Source of the DNA: Thiobacillus sp.
GTDB taxonomy: Bacteria > Pseudomonadota > Gammaproteobacteria > Burkholderiales > Thiobacillaceae
DNA: 64,000 nt
Assembly (NCBI GenBank): GCA_024235835.1
Contig: JACKLQ010000002.1
Coordinates: 434,001 to 498,000, forward strand
Direction of reading: 5' to 3'
The notes below the pieces were generated by a model. That model saw only the letters and a program-made list of their open reading frames with translations. It had not been told where the DNA came from and made no database searches. Shown one piece after another: positions 43,943 through 51,905 of the stretch (position 1 is the stretch's first letter; each line of letters opens with the position of its first letter). A program made the translations under genes and the position numbers.

Positions 43943-45037
43943 TCAAGCTTTTTCCAGCGCCTTCAGGGCTGCCACTGTCCCCTCGCTAGCCTCAAGTTGC
44001 CGCACCTGCCCCAGGAAGTCGACCAAACAAGCCATCTGGCCATCGAGCTGATCCAGCAGCGGTTCCAGTCGCGGCAGGCTTGCTAGGCGCGCATCTCCCG
44101 TATCAGCTGCCCGCACTCCCCCTGAAAATTCACCCAGGTCCGCCATGGTCTGGGCCAGCTTGGCGTTTAGTTCCGAGGCCATGCCCGAGGTTTCCCCAAG
44201 CCCCCTTGAAGCGTGCTCGACCATGGTGGCATCTATGCCGGCCACCTGGCCCATCACCTCGCTTGCCTTGAGCAAATGTCCGCTCACCTCCTCCATGTTG
44301 CTGCGGATGTGGGCGGAGAACTGTCCGGTGCGCTTGGACAGGTTGCGCACCTCTTCCGCCACGATCTTGAAACCACGCCCAGCGTCGCCGGCGTGGGCGG
44401 ACTCGATGGAGGCATTGAGGGCGAGGAAATTGGTGTGCTTGGTGATGTCCTCGATCTCCCCCAGGGCGGACAACATGTCGCTGATGCGTACCTCGATGTC
44501 CGAGAACCGCTTTTTCAGGTCCAGGGACACCGACGAAATCTGGTGCGCGTTGCCCGATACAGTTTGCAGGATATCCCTGTTGTATGCCGCCAGGCGGCCA
44601 AATGACTCCACCACATCCTCATGATGAGCCCGGGTCCTGGCCAGGCAGGACTGGAAGGCCTCGCCATTCTCCAGCGATGTAGTCGCCTCTGCCACGCCCG
44701 GGACAGGAGGCAAGGACAGTTCACGTGCTCGGCCAAGGGTGACCCGCATTGGACGAAGATGGGCCTCCAGAGCCTCGCAAATGGCAGCCAGAACGGGTTC
44801 CACCCTGGCGGGCAGCGCCACCTCGTCCATCGCCTCTACAGGCAACGCCGGAACGGGAGCCAGATGGTGACGCATGTGCCACCACCAGAGGTAAGCCAGC
44901 ACGGCCACTGCCAGTCCCAGGGCCGAGCCCCAGGCCAACCAGGAGGTCAAACCCGCCATCGCCAGGCCCACGGCCACCACCGGATACACCGCCATGGCCA
45001 GCGCCATGATCATCAACAGGAGTCTTGGCCCCATCAT
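43943..45037 (-). CDS. short methyl-accepting-chemotaxis-like signalling protein
   Basis: 364 residues. Two N-terminal membrane segments (about 5-29 and 34-53), no periplasmic sensor domain between them, then an amphipathic region and an MCP-type signalling hairpin. The tip reads TNFLALNASIESAHAGDAGR followed by GFKIVAEEVRNLSKRT, similar to but diverged from the canonical chemoreceptor tip (TNLLALNAAIEAARAGE). It lacks a HAMP domain that I can recognise and a C-terminal CheR/CheB pentapeptide. It may sense membrane state or act on a non-chemotaxis pathway. It is inserted, in reverse orientation, between fmt and htpX, which are neighbours in relatives. Confidence 0.85.
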   Translation of the reverse strand: MMGPRLLLMIMALAMAVYPVVAVGLAMAGLTSWLAWGSALGLAVAVLAYLWWWHMRHHLAPVPALPVEAMDEVALPARVEPVLAAICEALEAHLRPMRVTLGRARELSLPPVPGVAEATTSLENGEAFQSCLARTRAHHEDVVESFGRLAAYNRDILQTVSGNAHQISSVSLDLKKRFSDIEVRISDMLSALGEIEDITKHTNFLALNASIESAHAGDAGRGFKIVAEEVRNLSKRTGQFSAHIRSNMEEVSGHLLKASEVMGQVAGIDATMVEHASRGLGETSGMASELNAKLAQTMADLGEFSGGVRAADTGDARLASLPRLEPLLDQLDGQMACLVDFLGQVRQLEASEGTVAALKALEKA

Positions 45038-45157
45038 ATTCGTCCAGTTACCAATTTCACCCCCCTAACGACGCACCCGGGAAAAACTTGAGCAATCCAT
45101 TGAATTTCCTGGGATGTCACCCAACTATTGGTCCGTACGGAAACATTGGAGAACCCG

Positions 45158-46003
45158 ATGCTGAACAACTGGTTCAAGACCACCCTGCTCATGGCCGCCA
45201 TCGTCGCCCTGTTCGGTGTCGTGGGCATGGCCCTGGGCGGACGCACGGGCATGCTCCTCGCCCTGCTGTTCGGCGGGGCCATGAACCTGTTCGCCTACTG
45301 GAACTCGGACAAGATGGTCCTGCGCATGTACAACGCCCGGGAGGTGGATGCGTCCAGCGGCGGCGCCTTCCACGCCATGGTGGCGGACCTGGCCCGTCGC
45401 GCCGAATTGCCCATGCCCCGGGTGTACGTCATCGACGAGGCCCAGCCCAACGCCTTCGCCACCGGCCGCAACCCCGAAAACGCCGCCGTGGCGGCCACCA
45501 CGGGCATCATGCACATCCTTTCCGAGCGGGAGCTGCGGGGTGTCATGGCCCACGAGCTGGCCCACGTGAAGCACCGGGACACCCTCATCTCCACGATCTC
45601 TGCCACCGTGGCCGGCGCCATCTCCGCCCTGGCCCAGTTCGGCATGTTCTTCGGGGGCGGTGACCGGGACCGGCCCAACTTCGCCGTGCAACTCATCGTG
45701 ATGATCCTGGCCCCCCTGGCCGCCATGCTCATCCAGATGGCCATTTCCCGGGCCCGGGAGTTCGGCGCGGACCAGGGCGGCGCCGAGATTTCCGGCGACC
45801 CGGAGGCACTGGCCAGCGCCCTGCGCAAGATCGAGGCCTATGCCCGGGGCACGCCCATGCATGCTGCCGAGGCCCACCCGGAAACCGCTCAGATGATGAT
45901 CATCAACCCCCTCTCGGGCGGTGACCTCCAGGGCCTGTTCCGCACCCACCCGGCCACGGAGCAGCGGGTGGCCCGGCTGCTGGCCTTGGCACAGCGCCGC
46001 TGA
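45158..46003 (+). CDS. htpX: membrane zinc metalloprotease HtpX
   Basis: 281 residues from ATG 45158, preceded by GGAG. Two N-terminal membrane segments (NNWFKTTLLMAAIVALFGVV; GMLLALLFGGAMNLFAYW), the active site MAHELAHVKHRDTL (HExxH), further membrane segments, and SRAREFGADQGGAEISGD with the third zinc-ligand Glu region. It degrades misfolded inner-membrane proteins. The ATG chosen gives the family N-terminus MLNNWFKT; an upstream GTG frame adds ten residues without support. Confidence 0.95.
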   Translation: MLNNWFKTTLLMAAIVALFGVVGMALGGRTGMLLALLFGGAMNLFAYWNSDKMVLRMYNAREVDASSGGAFHAMVADLARRAELPMPRVYVIDEAQPNAFATGRNPENAAVAATTGIMHILSERELRGVMAHELAHVKHRDTLISTISATVAGAISALAQFGMFFGGGDRDRPNFAVQLIVMILAPLAAMLIQMAISRAREFGADQGGAEISGDPEALASALRKIEAYARGTPMHAAEAHPETAQMMIINPLSGGDLQGLFRTHPATEQRVARLLALAQRR

Positions 46004-46013
46004 TAGATTCACC

Positions 46014-46048
46014 CCCACTACCCACTCCCCACTTCCGATTTCCCTGTC
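46014..46048. repeat. heptanucleotide tandem tract before miaB
   Basis: CCCACTA, CCCACTC, CCCACTT, CCGATTT, CCCTGTC: five 7-nt units in register, drifting toward the 3' end. The tract lies 12 bp before the miaB ATG. It matches the CCCACTC unit found before ntrY. Confidence 0.7.
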
Positions 46049-46060
46049 CCCAGACCTTCC

Positions 46061-47398
46061 ATGTCCCGCAAAGTCTTTATCCGCACCTTCGGCTGCCAGA
46101 TGAACGAGTACGACTCCGACAAGATGGCGGATGTGCTGGGAGCGGAAGAAGGCTATGAGAAGACGGATAACCCGGAAGAGGCGGACGTCATCCTGTTCAA
46201 CACCTGCTCCGTACGGGAGAAGGCCCAGGAAAAGGTTTTCACCGACCTGGGCATGGTGCGCCACCTGAAGCAGAAGAACCCGGACCTGATCATCGGCGTG
46301 GGGGGCTGCGTGGCCAGCCAGGAAGGGGCCGCCATCGTCAAGCGGGCGCCTTACGTGGACCTGGTGTTCGGCCCCCAGACCCTGCACCGGCTGCCGGCCA
46401 TGATGGAAAAGCGCCGGGAGTCGGGCCAATCCCAGGTGGATATCGACTTCCCCGAGATCGAGAAATTCGACCACATGCCCCCCGCCCGGGTAGAGGGCCC
46501 CTCCGCCTTCGTGTCGGTGATGGAAGGCTGCTCCAAGTACTGCACCTTCTGCGTGGTGCCCTACACCCGGGGCGAGGAAGTCTCCCGCCCCCTGGCGGAC
46601 GTGCTCGCCGAAGTGGCCCACCTGGCCGCAGAGGGCGTAAAGGAAGTGACCCTGCTGGGCCAGAACGTGAACGCCTACCGGGGGGCCATGGACGGAGGTG
46701 AGATTGCCGACTTCGCCCTGCTGCTGGAACTGGTGCACGAGATCCCGGGCATCGGTCGCATCCGCTTCACCACCTCCCACCCCCGGGAGTTCACCCAGCG
46801 GCTCATCGACTGCTACGCCCGGCTGCCCAAGCTGGCTTCCTATCTGCACCTGCCGGTGCAGTCCGGCTCCGACCGCATCCTGGCGGCCATGAAGCGGGGC
46901 TACACCGCCCTGGAGTACAAGAGCATCATCCGCAAGGTGAAGGCGGCCCGGCCGGACATCTCCATCGCCTCGGACTTCATCGTCGGCTTCCCGGGGGAAA
47001 CGGAAGTGGACTTCGACGCCACCATGAAACTCATCGCCGAGGTGGGCTTCGACGCCTCTTTCAGCTTCCTCTACAGCCCCCGCCCCGGCACCCCCGCCTG
47101 CGACCTGGAAGACAGGACCCCCCACGACGAGAAGATGCAGCGCCTCTACCACCTGCAGGACCAGATCAACGCCCAGGCCGCCGCCATCAGCGCCGCCATG
47201 GTGGGCTCGGTGCAGCGTGTGCTGGTGGAAGGCAAGTCGAAGAAGGACCAGAATGAGCTCATGGGCCGCACCGAGAACAACCGCATCGTCAACTTCCCCG
47301 CCCCCTCAAGACTCATCGGCCAGTTCGTGGACGTCACCATCACCCAGGCCATGCCCCATTCCCTGCGCGGCGAAGTCGTAACCACTGAAATCCACTAA
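46061..47398 (+). CDS. miaB: tRNA-2-methylthio-N6-dimethylallyladenosine synthase
   Basis: 445 residues. The N-terminal UPF0004 domain carries the auxiliary cluster Cys (TFGCQMNEYDSD, FNTCSVREKAQEK, GVGGCVASQEG). The radical-SAM cluster is CSKYCTFCVVPYTRGEE. A C-terminal TRAM domain is present (VLVEGKSKKDQNELMGRTEN, IGQFVDVTITQA). It adds the methylthio group at A37 of tRNAs reading UNN codons. Its stop TAA shares one base with the phoH ATG (TAATG). Confidence 0.97.
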   Translation: MSRKVFIRTFGCQMNEYDSDKMADVLGAEEGYEKTDNPEEADVILFNTCSVREKAQEKVFTDLGMVRHLKQKNPDLIIGVGGCVASQEGAAIVKRAPYVDLVFGPQTLHRLPAMMEKRRESGQSQVDIDFPEIEKFDHMPPARVEGPSAFVSVMEGCSKYCTFCVVPYTRGEEVSRPLADVLAEVAHLAAEGVKEVTLLGQNVNAYRGAMDGGEIADFALLLELVHEIPGIGRIRFTTSHPREFTQRLIDCYARLPKLASYLHLPVQSGSDRILAAMKRGYTALEYKSIIRKVKAARPDISIASDFIVGFPGETEVDFDATMKLIAEVGFDASFSFLYSPRPGTPACDLEDRTPHDEKMQRLYHLQDQINAQAAAISAAMVGSVQRVLVEGKSKKDQNELMGRTENNRIVNFPAPSRLIGQFVDVTITQAMPHSLRGEVVTTEIH

Positions 47399-48348
47399 TG
47401 CAGATCACCTTCCCCGACGCCGACAACACCCGCCTGGCCAACCTGTGCGGCGTGCTGGACGAGAACCTGCGCCAGATCGAGACCGCCCTCAACGTGAACA
47501 TCCACCGCCGCGGCGAAGTCTTCCAGGTCTCCGGTGACAAGGCGGAGGCCGCCGGGCTGATGCTGAAGGATTTCTACCAGCGGGCCCGCAAACCCCTGGA
47601 CATCGACGACATCCAGCTGGCCCTGGTGGAGGTGGTCCACAAGCCCAAGGCGGGCACGCCGGAGAATGAAATCCCCGTGCTCATGACCCGCCGTGCCGGC
47701 CTCCACGGTCGCACGGCACGGCAGAACGCCTACATCCGCCAGATGCAGGAGCACGACATCACTTTCGGCATCGGTCCCGCCGGCACGGGCAAGACCTATC
47801 TGGCCGTGGCCGGGGCGGTGGATGCCCTGGAGCGGGACCTGGTGAAGCGCATCGTGCTGGTGCGGCCGGCAGTGGAAGCGGGCGAGCGCCTGGGCTTCCT
47901 GCCCGGTGACCTGGTACAGAAGGTGGACCCCTACCTGCGCCCCCTCTACGACGCCCTGTGGGACCTGATGGGCTTCGACAAGGCCAACCGGGCCTTCGAG
48001 AAGCAGCAGATCGAGGTGGCACCCCTGGCCTTCATGCGGGGTCGCACCCTGAACCACGCCTTCATCATCCTGGACGAGGCCCAGAACACCACGCCGGAGC
48101 AGATGAAGATGTTCCTCACCCGCATCGGCTTCGGCTCCAAGACCGTGGTAACGGGGGACGTGACCCAGATCGACCTGCAGCGGCACCAGAAGAGCGGCCT
48201 GGTGGAGGCCCGGGAGGTGCTGAAGGAGGTGCGCGGCATCGCCTTCACCGAGTTCCAGAACGACGATGTGGTGCGCCACCCCCTGGTGGCCCGCATCATC
48301 GACGCCTACGACGCCTTCAAAGACAAGCATGACAAGCCCCAGGCTTGA
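47398..48348 (+). CDS. ybeZ: PhoH-family ATPase (YbeZ)
   Basis: 316 residues. The N-terminal KH-like region (NVNIHRRGEVFQVSGDKAEA) is followed by the PhoH P-loop domain: GIGPAGTGKTYLAVA (Walker A), VRPAVEAGERLGFLPGDL, and AFIILDEAQNTTPEQMKMFL (Walker B). It is linked to RNA metabolism together with YbeY. It overlaps miaB by 1 nt and the ybeY reading frame by 20 nt. Confidence 0.95.
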   Translation: MQITFPDADNTRLANLCGVLDENLRQIETALNVNIHRRGEVFQVSGDKAEAAGLMLKDFYQRARKPLDIDDIQLALVEVVHKPKAGTPENEIPVLMTRRAGLHGRTARQNAYIRQMQEHDITFGIGPAGTGKTYLAVAGAVDALERDLVKRIVLVRPAVEAGERLGFLPGDLVQKVDPYLRPLYDALWDLMGFDKANRAFEKQQIEVAPLAFMRGRTLNHAFIILDEAQNTTPEQMKMFLTRIGFGSKTVVTGDVTQIDLQRHQKSGLVEAREVLKEVRGIAFTEFQNDDVVRHPLVARIIDAYDAFKDKHDKPQA

Positions 48349-48967
48349 GCTGGCCATCCAGTTCGCGTGCCCCTTGAATCCCCTCTCCCTCGAGGGGAGA
48401 GGGGCGGGGGAGAGGGTGAAGCGTAGGGCAGATCATAAAAAACCTATGCAAAAACCCACCCCCTCCCCAGCCCGTCCACGGCAGGCCCTGCATGGCCTGC
48501 CGGCTTCGGTGGCGGAGAGCAGTGCGCTCCAAAACCCCGCCTACGCCCCCCCTCAAGGTGGAGGGAGTGAACTGCCCACCCGCGCCGACTTCCGCCGCTG
48601 GGCCAAGTCGGCCCTCAGGACCGACGTGGCCGCCACCCTGCGCGTCGTGGATGCGGAGGAAGGCCTGGCCCTGAACCGGGACTACCGGGGCAAGGACTAC
48701 GCCACCAACGTGCTCACCTTCGAATACGGCCCGGATCCGGAAACCGGCGCTCTCACCGGGGACATCGTGCTGTGCGCCCCGGTTGTGGAGAAGGAGGCGA
48801 AGCAGCAGCGCAAGCCTTTGGCCGCCCACTACGCCCACCTCACCGTGCATGGCCTGCTGCACCTGCAAGGCTACGACCACGAAACCGGCGAGACTGATGC
48901 AGTTGCCATGGAAGCCGTGGAAAGCTTTATCATGCAGGCGTTGGGATTTCCCGACCCTTATCAATAA
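48329..48967 (+). CDS. ybeY: endoribonuclease YbeY with long N-terminal repeat-encoded insertion
   Basis: 212 residues from ATG 48329, which overlaps the end of phoH; relatives are about 150-160. The first 14 residues (MTSPRLELAIQFAC) and everything from residue 81 (ELPTRADFRRWAKSAL) look like a normal YbeY: RDYRGKDYATNVLTFEYG, GDIVLCAPVVEKEA, and the metal-binding motif HGLLHLQGYDHE (three His). Residues 15-80 are extra, low-complexity (RGAGERVKRRADHKKP, SPARPRQALHG) and encoded by palindromic sequence. An internal ATG (48446) could give a shorter protein but would drop the native first strand. YbeY matures 16S rRNA 3' ends. Confidence 0.9.
   Translation: MTSPRLELAIQFACPLNPLSLEGRGAGERVKRRADHKKPMQKPTPSPARPRQALHGLPASVAESSALQNPAYAPPQGGGSELPTRADFRRWAKSALRTDVAATLRVVDAEEGLALNRDYRGKDYATNVLTFEYGPDPETGALTGDIVLCAPVVEKEAKQQRKPLAAHYAHLTVHGLLHLQGYDHETGETDAVAMEAVESFIMQALGFPDPYQ
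48371..48568 (+). repeat. composite palindromic insertion within ybeY
   Basis: 198 bp (66 codons) separating the two conserved parts of ybeY. It contains a perfect 10-bp hairpin CCCCTCTCCC (48380-48389) and GGGAGAGGGG (48395-48404). It then has a perfect 8-bp hairpin GGCAGGCC (48480-48487) and GGCCTGCC (48494-48501), and a third CCCCCTC..GGAGGG element near 48547-48566. It has no in-frame stop. The first hairpin resembles a dispersed repeat type found between genes in many proteobacteria. Confidence 0.75.
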
Positions 48968-48970
48968 CTT

Positions 48971-49810
48971 ATGACAGACGACAGTAGTCCTAGACCGGGT
49001 TTCCTAGAACGCATCACCGCCTGGCTCTCACGGGAGCCTGACAACAAGGAAGAGCTCCTGGAGCTTCTTCACTCCGCCTACGAGAACAACCTGCTGGATG
49101 CGGACGCCCTGTCCATGATCGAGGGCGTCATGCAGGTCTCCGAGATGCAGGTGCGGGAGATCATGGTCCCCCGGGCCCAGATGGACGTGGTGGACATCAA
49201 CGAGCCGCCGGAAAAACTCCTCCCCTTCATCATCGAGACCGCCCACTCCCGCTTCCCCGCCATCGACGGCGACCGTGACGACGTGGTGGGCATCCTCCTG
49301 GCCAAGGACCTGCTGCGCCTGTGCACCGGCGAGGACGTGGACCTGAGGGACATGCTGCGTCCCGCCGTGTTCATCCCCGAGTCCAAGCGCCTGAACGTGC
49401 TGCTGCGGGAGTTCCGCGCCTCCCGCAACCACATCGCCATCATCGTCGACGAGTATGGCGGCGTGGCCGGACTGGTAACCATCGAGGACGTGCTGGAACA
49501 GATCGTCGGCGACATCGAGGACGAATACGACTACGACGAGGCGGAAGACAACATCGTCTCCGACGAAAAGGGCGCCTGGCGGGTGAAGGCCCAGACCGAA
49601 GTGGACGACTTCAACCAGGCCCTGGGGGCCCGGTTCAGCGACGACGAATACGACACCGTGGGTGGGTTGGTGATCCATGCCTTCGGCCGCCTGCCCAAGC
49701 GGGGCGAAACAGTGGAAATCGCCGGTTTCCGCTTCCACGTGCTGCGGGCCGACAGCCGCCGCCTGCACACCCTGAAGGTGGAGCGGCTGGCCCAGCAGCC
49801 TCTGCTCTGA
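48971..49810 (+). CDS. corC: HlyC/CorC-family CBS-domain protein
   Basis: 279 residues. N-terminal helix region LLELLHSAYENNLLDADALSM, two CBS domains (VREIMVPRAQMDVVDINEPP; MLRPAVFIPESKRLNVLL with IAIIVDEYGGVAGLVTIEDV), and a C-terminal CorC_HlyC domain (GAWRVKAQTEVDDFNQAL, GGLVIHAFGRLPKRGE). It lacks the membrane DUF21 domain, as in CorC. It is linked to Mg/Co efflux or membrane homeostasis. It starts 3 nt after the ybeY stop. In relatives lnt follows; here ygfZ follows. Confidence 0.93.
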   Translation: MTDDSSPRPGFLERITAWLSREPDNKEELLELLHSAYENNLLDADALSMIEGVMQVSEMQVREIMVPRAQMDVVDINEPPEKLLPFIIETAHSRFPAIDGDRDDVVGILLAKDLLRLCTGEDVDLRDMLRPAVFIPESKRLNVLLREFRASRNHIAIIVDEYGGVAGLVTIEDVLEQIVGDIEDEYDYDEAEDNIVSDEKGAWRVKAQTEVDDFNQALGARFSDDEYDTVGGLVIHAFGRLPKRGETVEIAGFRFHVLRADSRRLHTLKVERLAQQPLL

Positions 49811-49833
49811 CCCACTACTCACAGGCCATACCG

Positions 49834-49916
49834 CGTAAGTAAACGCTTACCTTGCCAGCATATCGACTTGCCGCTAATCTGCCGGCCTCGATCATTAGAG
49901 CTTGAAGCGAGGCCGG
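49834..49916. other. hairpins between corC and ygfZ
   Basis: GTAAG (49835-49839) pairs with CTTAC (49846-49850). CCGGCCTCG (49882-49890) pairs perfectly with CGAGGCCGG (49908-49916) around a 17-nt AT-rich loop. No T-run follows on either side. They may be a weak terminator of the miaB-corC message or a 5' structure of ygfZ. Confidence 0.5.
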
Positions 49917-49966
49917 TCGCCCGCACTTGTCCAAGACATCAATAACCGAACCTTCAAGGACCTGAC

Positions 49967-50992
49967 ATGACCGCTTGGACCGACTTCCTCACCACCCAGG
50001 GCGCCCGCCTGGAAAATGACGCCGTGGCCCATTTCGGCGACGCCCCCGGCGAACTGGCCGCCGCTGCCAGCCAGACCGTGCTGGCCGACCTCTCAAATTA
50101 CGGCCTCATCGGCTTCGCCGGGGAAGAGGCCCAGACCTTCCTCCACGCCCAGATCACCAACGACCTGCGCGGCCTGCGGGAGAACACCGCTGTGTTCGCC
50201 GGCTACCTGTCCCCCAAGGGCCGCATGCTGGCCAACTTCCTGGTGATGAAACGGGGCGGGGACCTGTTGGTCATGCTTCCCGCCAGCCTGCGCGAAGCCA
50301 TCCAGAAGCGCCTGTCCATGTTCATCCTGCGTTCCAAGGTCAAGGCCCGGGATGCCTCCGCAGAATGGGTGCGCCTGGGCCTGGCCGGACCTGACGCCGC
50401 CAGGCTGGCCGTTGAAGCCCTGGGCACCTCCCTGCCGGAGGGCATCATGGGCATGGCCCACAACGACAAGGCCTTCGTCCTGCGTCTGGGGGATGATCGC
50501 TTCGATCTGTTCTTGGCCCCCGAGGCGGCCCGGGACATGTGGAAAATGCTGGCCGCCACCGCCCGGCCTGTGGGGGCCCCGGCCTGGGACTGGCTGCTCA
50601 TCAACGCCGGCATCCCCGCCGTATTGCCTGCCACCCAGGACCACTTCGTGCCCCAGATGGCCAACATGGAGGTGCTGGGAGGAGTCAGCTTCAGCAAGGG
50701 CTGCTACCCCGGTCAGGAGATCGTGGCCCGCAGCCAGTACCTGGGCAAGGTGAAACGCCGCCTGTTCCTGGCCCATGTGGATGCCCCGGCTCACCCCGGC
50801 GACGAACTCTACGCGCCAGAACCGGCGGACCAGTCCTGTGGCCTGGTGGCCAACGCCGCCCCCGCACCCGGCGGCGGCTGGGATGCCCTGGTGGTGGCCC
50901 TGTCCCCCAGCGTGGAAGCCGGCGTGGTGCACCTCAAGGCCCGGGACGGCACGAAACTGGCCTTCCGCCCCCTGCCTTACCCCGTGGCCTGA
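49967..50992 (+). CDS. ygfZ: folate-binding protein YgfZ (GcvT-like)
   Basis: 341 residues. The GcvT-like fold is seen in LIGFAGEEAQTFLHAQITND and FAGYLSPKGRMLANFLV. The YgfZ signature is FSKGCYPGQEIVARSQYLGKVKRRL with the conserved Cys. It helps assemble or repair Fe-S clusters in enzymes such as MiaB, encoded 2.5 kb upstream. It is followed by the DUF4936 gene after 9 nt. Confidence 0.95.
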   Translation: MTAWTDFLTTQGARLENDAVAHFGDAPGELAAAASQTVLADLSNYGLIGFAGEEAQTFLHAQITNDLRGLRENTAVFAGYLSPKGRMLANFLVMKRGGDLLVMLPASLREAIQKRLSMFILRSKVKARDASAEWVRLGLAGPDAARLAVEALGTSLPEGIMGMAHNDKAFVLRLGDDRFDLFLAPEAARDMWKMLAATARPVGAPAWDWLLINAGIPAVLPATQDHFVPQMANMEVLGGVSFSKGCYPGQEIVARSQYLGKVKRRLFLAHVDAPAHPGDELYAPEPADQSCGLVANAAPAPGGGWDALVVALSPSVEAGVVHLKARDGTKLAFRPLPYPVA

Positions 50993-51001
50993 CACCAAGG
51001 G

Positions 51002-51304
51002 ATGCACATCTACGTCTGGTACCGGGTAGAGAAGGACGACCGGGACACGGAGAACGCCGTGCGCGGCATGATGGCCCGTCTGGCCTGCCGCAGCGGCGTC
51101 GCCGGACGGCTGCTGAAGAAACGGGACGAACCCCGATTGTGGATGGAGGTGTATGCCGGCGTGGCCGACCAGGACGGCTTCGAGCGCTTGATGGCGCAGA
51201 AAGTGGACGAGTTCGACCTGGGCATGTTCATCGATGGTGAACGCCGCGTGGAAGCCTTCAGTGAAGACTGGTGCGCCACACCCACCTGTGCAACCCACCC
51301 CTGA
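51002..51304 (+). CDS. DUF4936 family protein
   Basis: 100 residues: MHIYVWYRVEKDDRDTENAV, MARLACRSGVAGRLLKKRDE, and RLWMEVYAGVADQDGFERLM. It looks like a small ferredoxin-fold (alpha-beta plait) protein of the DUF4936 family seen next to ygfZ in betaproteobacteria. Its function is not known. It is in an operon with ygfZ and slmA, with 7-9 nt gaps. Confidence 0.8.
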   Translation: MHIYVWYRVEKDDRDTENAVRGMMARLACRSGVAGRLLKKRDEPRLWMEVYAGVADQDGFERLMAQKVDEFDLGMFIDGERRVEAFSEDWCATPTCATHP

Positions 51305-51311
51305 GGCACCC

Positions 51312-51905
51312 ATGCCCCGACTGAACGGCGAACGCAAGCACCAGATTTTGCAAACCCTGGCCCAGATGCTGGAGGCCCCCCAGGCGGAAAAGGTCACCAC
51401 CGCCGGCCTGGCCGCCCGACTGGAGGTTTCCGAGGCGGCCCTCTACCGCCACTTCGCCAGCAAGGCCCAGATGTACGAAGGCCTCATCGAATTCATCGAA
51501 CAAACCCTGTTTGGCTTCATCAACCGCATCAACTCGGACGAACCCAAGGGCATCAACCAGGTACGGGCCATGGCTCAGCTGCTGCTGGCCTTCGCGGAAA
51601 AGAACCGGGGCATGACCCGGGTGCTCACCGGCGAAGTGCTGGTGAACGAAAACGCCCGCCTCCAGGCCCGGGTCAACCAGCTCCTGGACCGGGTGGAGGC
51701 CAGCCTCAAGCAGTCCCTGCGCATCGCCGCCACCCAGGGGGACACCCACGCCGACGTGAGCGTGGCAGCAAACCTTGTGCTCGTATGGATCCAGGGCCGC
51801 TGGCAGCAGTTCGTGAAAAGCGGTTTCACCAAGACACCCCTGGCCCAATGGGAAGGGCAGTGGGCGATGCTGGCGGCGGCCATGCAGGCCCCGCCCCGCA
51901 CTTAG
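51312..51905 (+). CDS. slmA: nucleoid occlusion factor SlmA (TetR family)
   Basis: 197 residues from ATG 51312, the same length as E. coli SlmA. The N-terminal HTH is LAARLEVSEAALYRHFASKAQMYEGLIEF. The C-terminal helical domain contains KNRGMTRVLTGEVLVNENARL and a WIQGRWQQFVKSGF segment, both typical of SlmA. It binds specific chromosomal sites and blocks FtsZ assembly over the nucleoid. The tail overlaps the convergent PEP-CTERM gene by 4 bp. Confidence 0.9.
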   Translation: MPRLNGERKHQILQTLAQMLEAPQAEKVTTAGLAARLEVSEAALYRHFASKAQMYEGLIEFIEQTLFGFINRINSDEPKGINQVRAMAQLLLAFAEKNRGMTRVLTGEVLVNENARLQARVNQLLDRVEASLKQSLRIAATQGDTHADVSVAANLVLVWIQGRWQQFVKSGFTKTPLAQWEGQWAMLAAAMQAPPRT

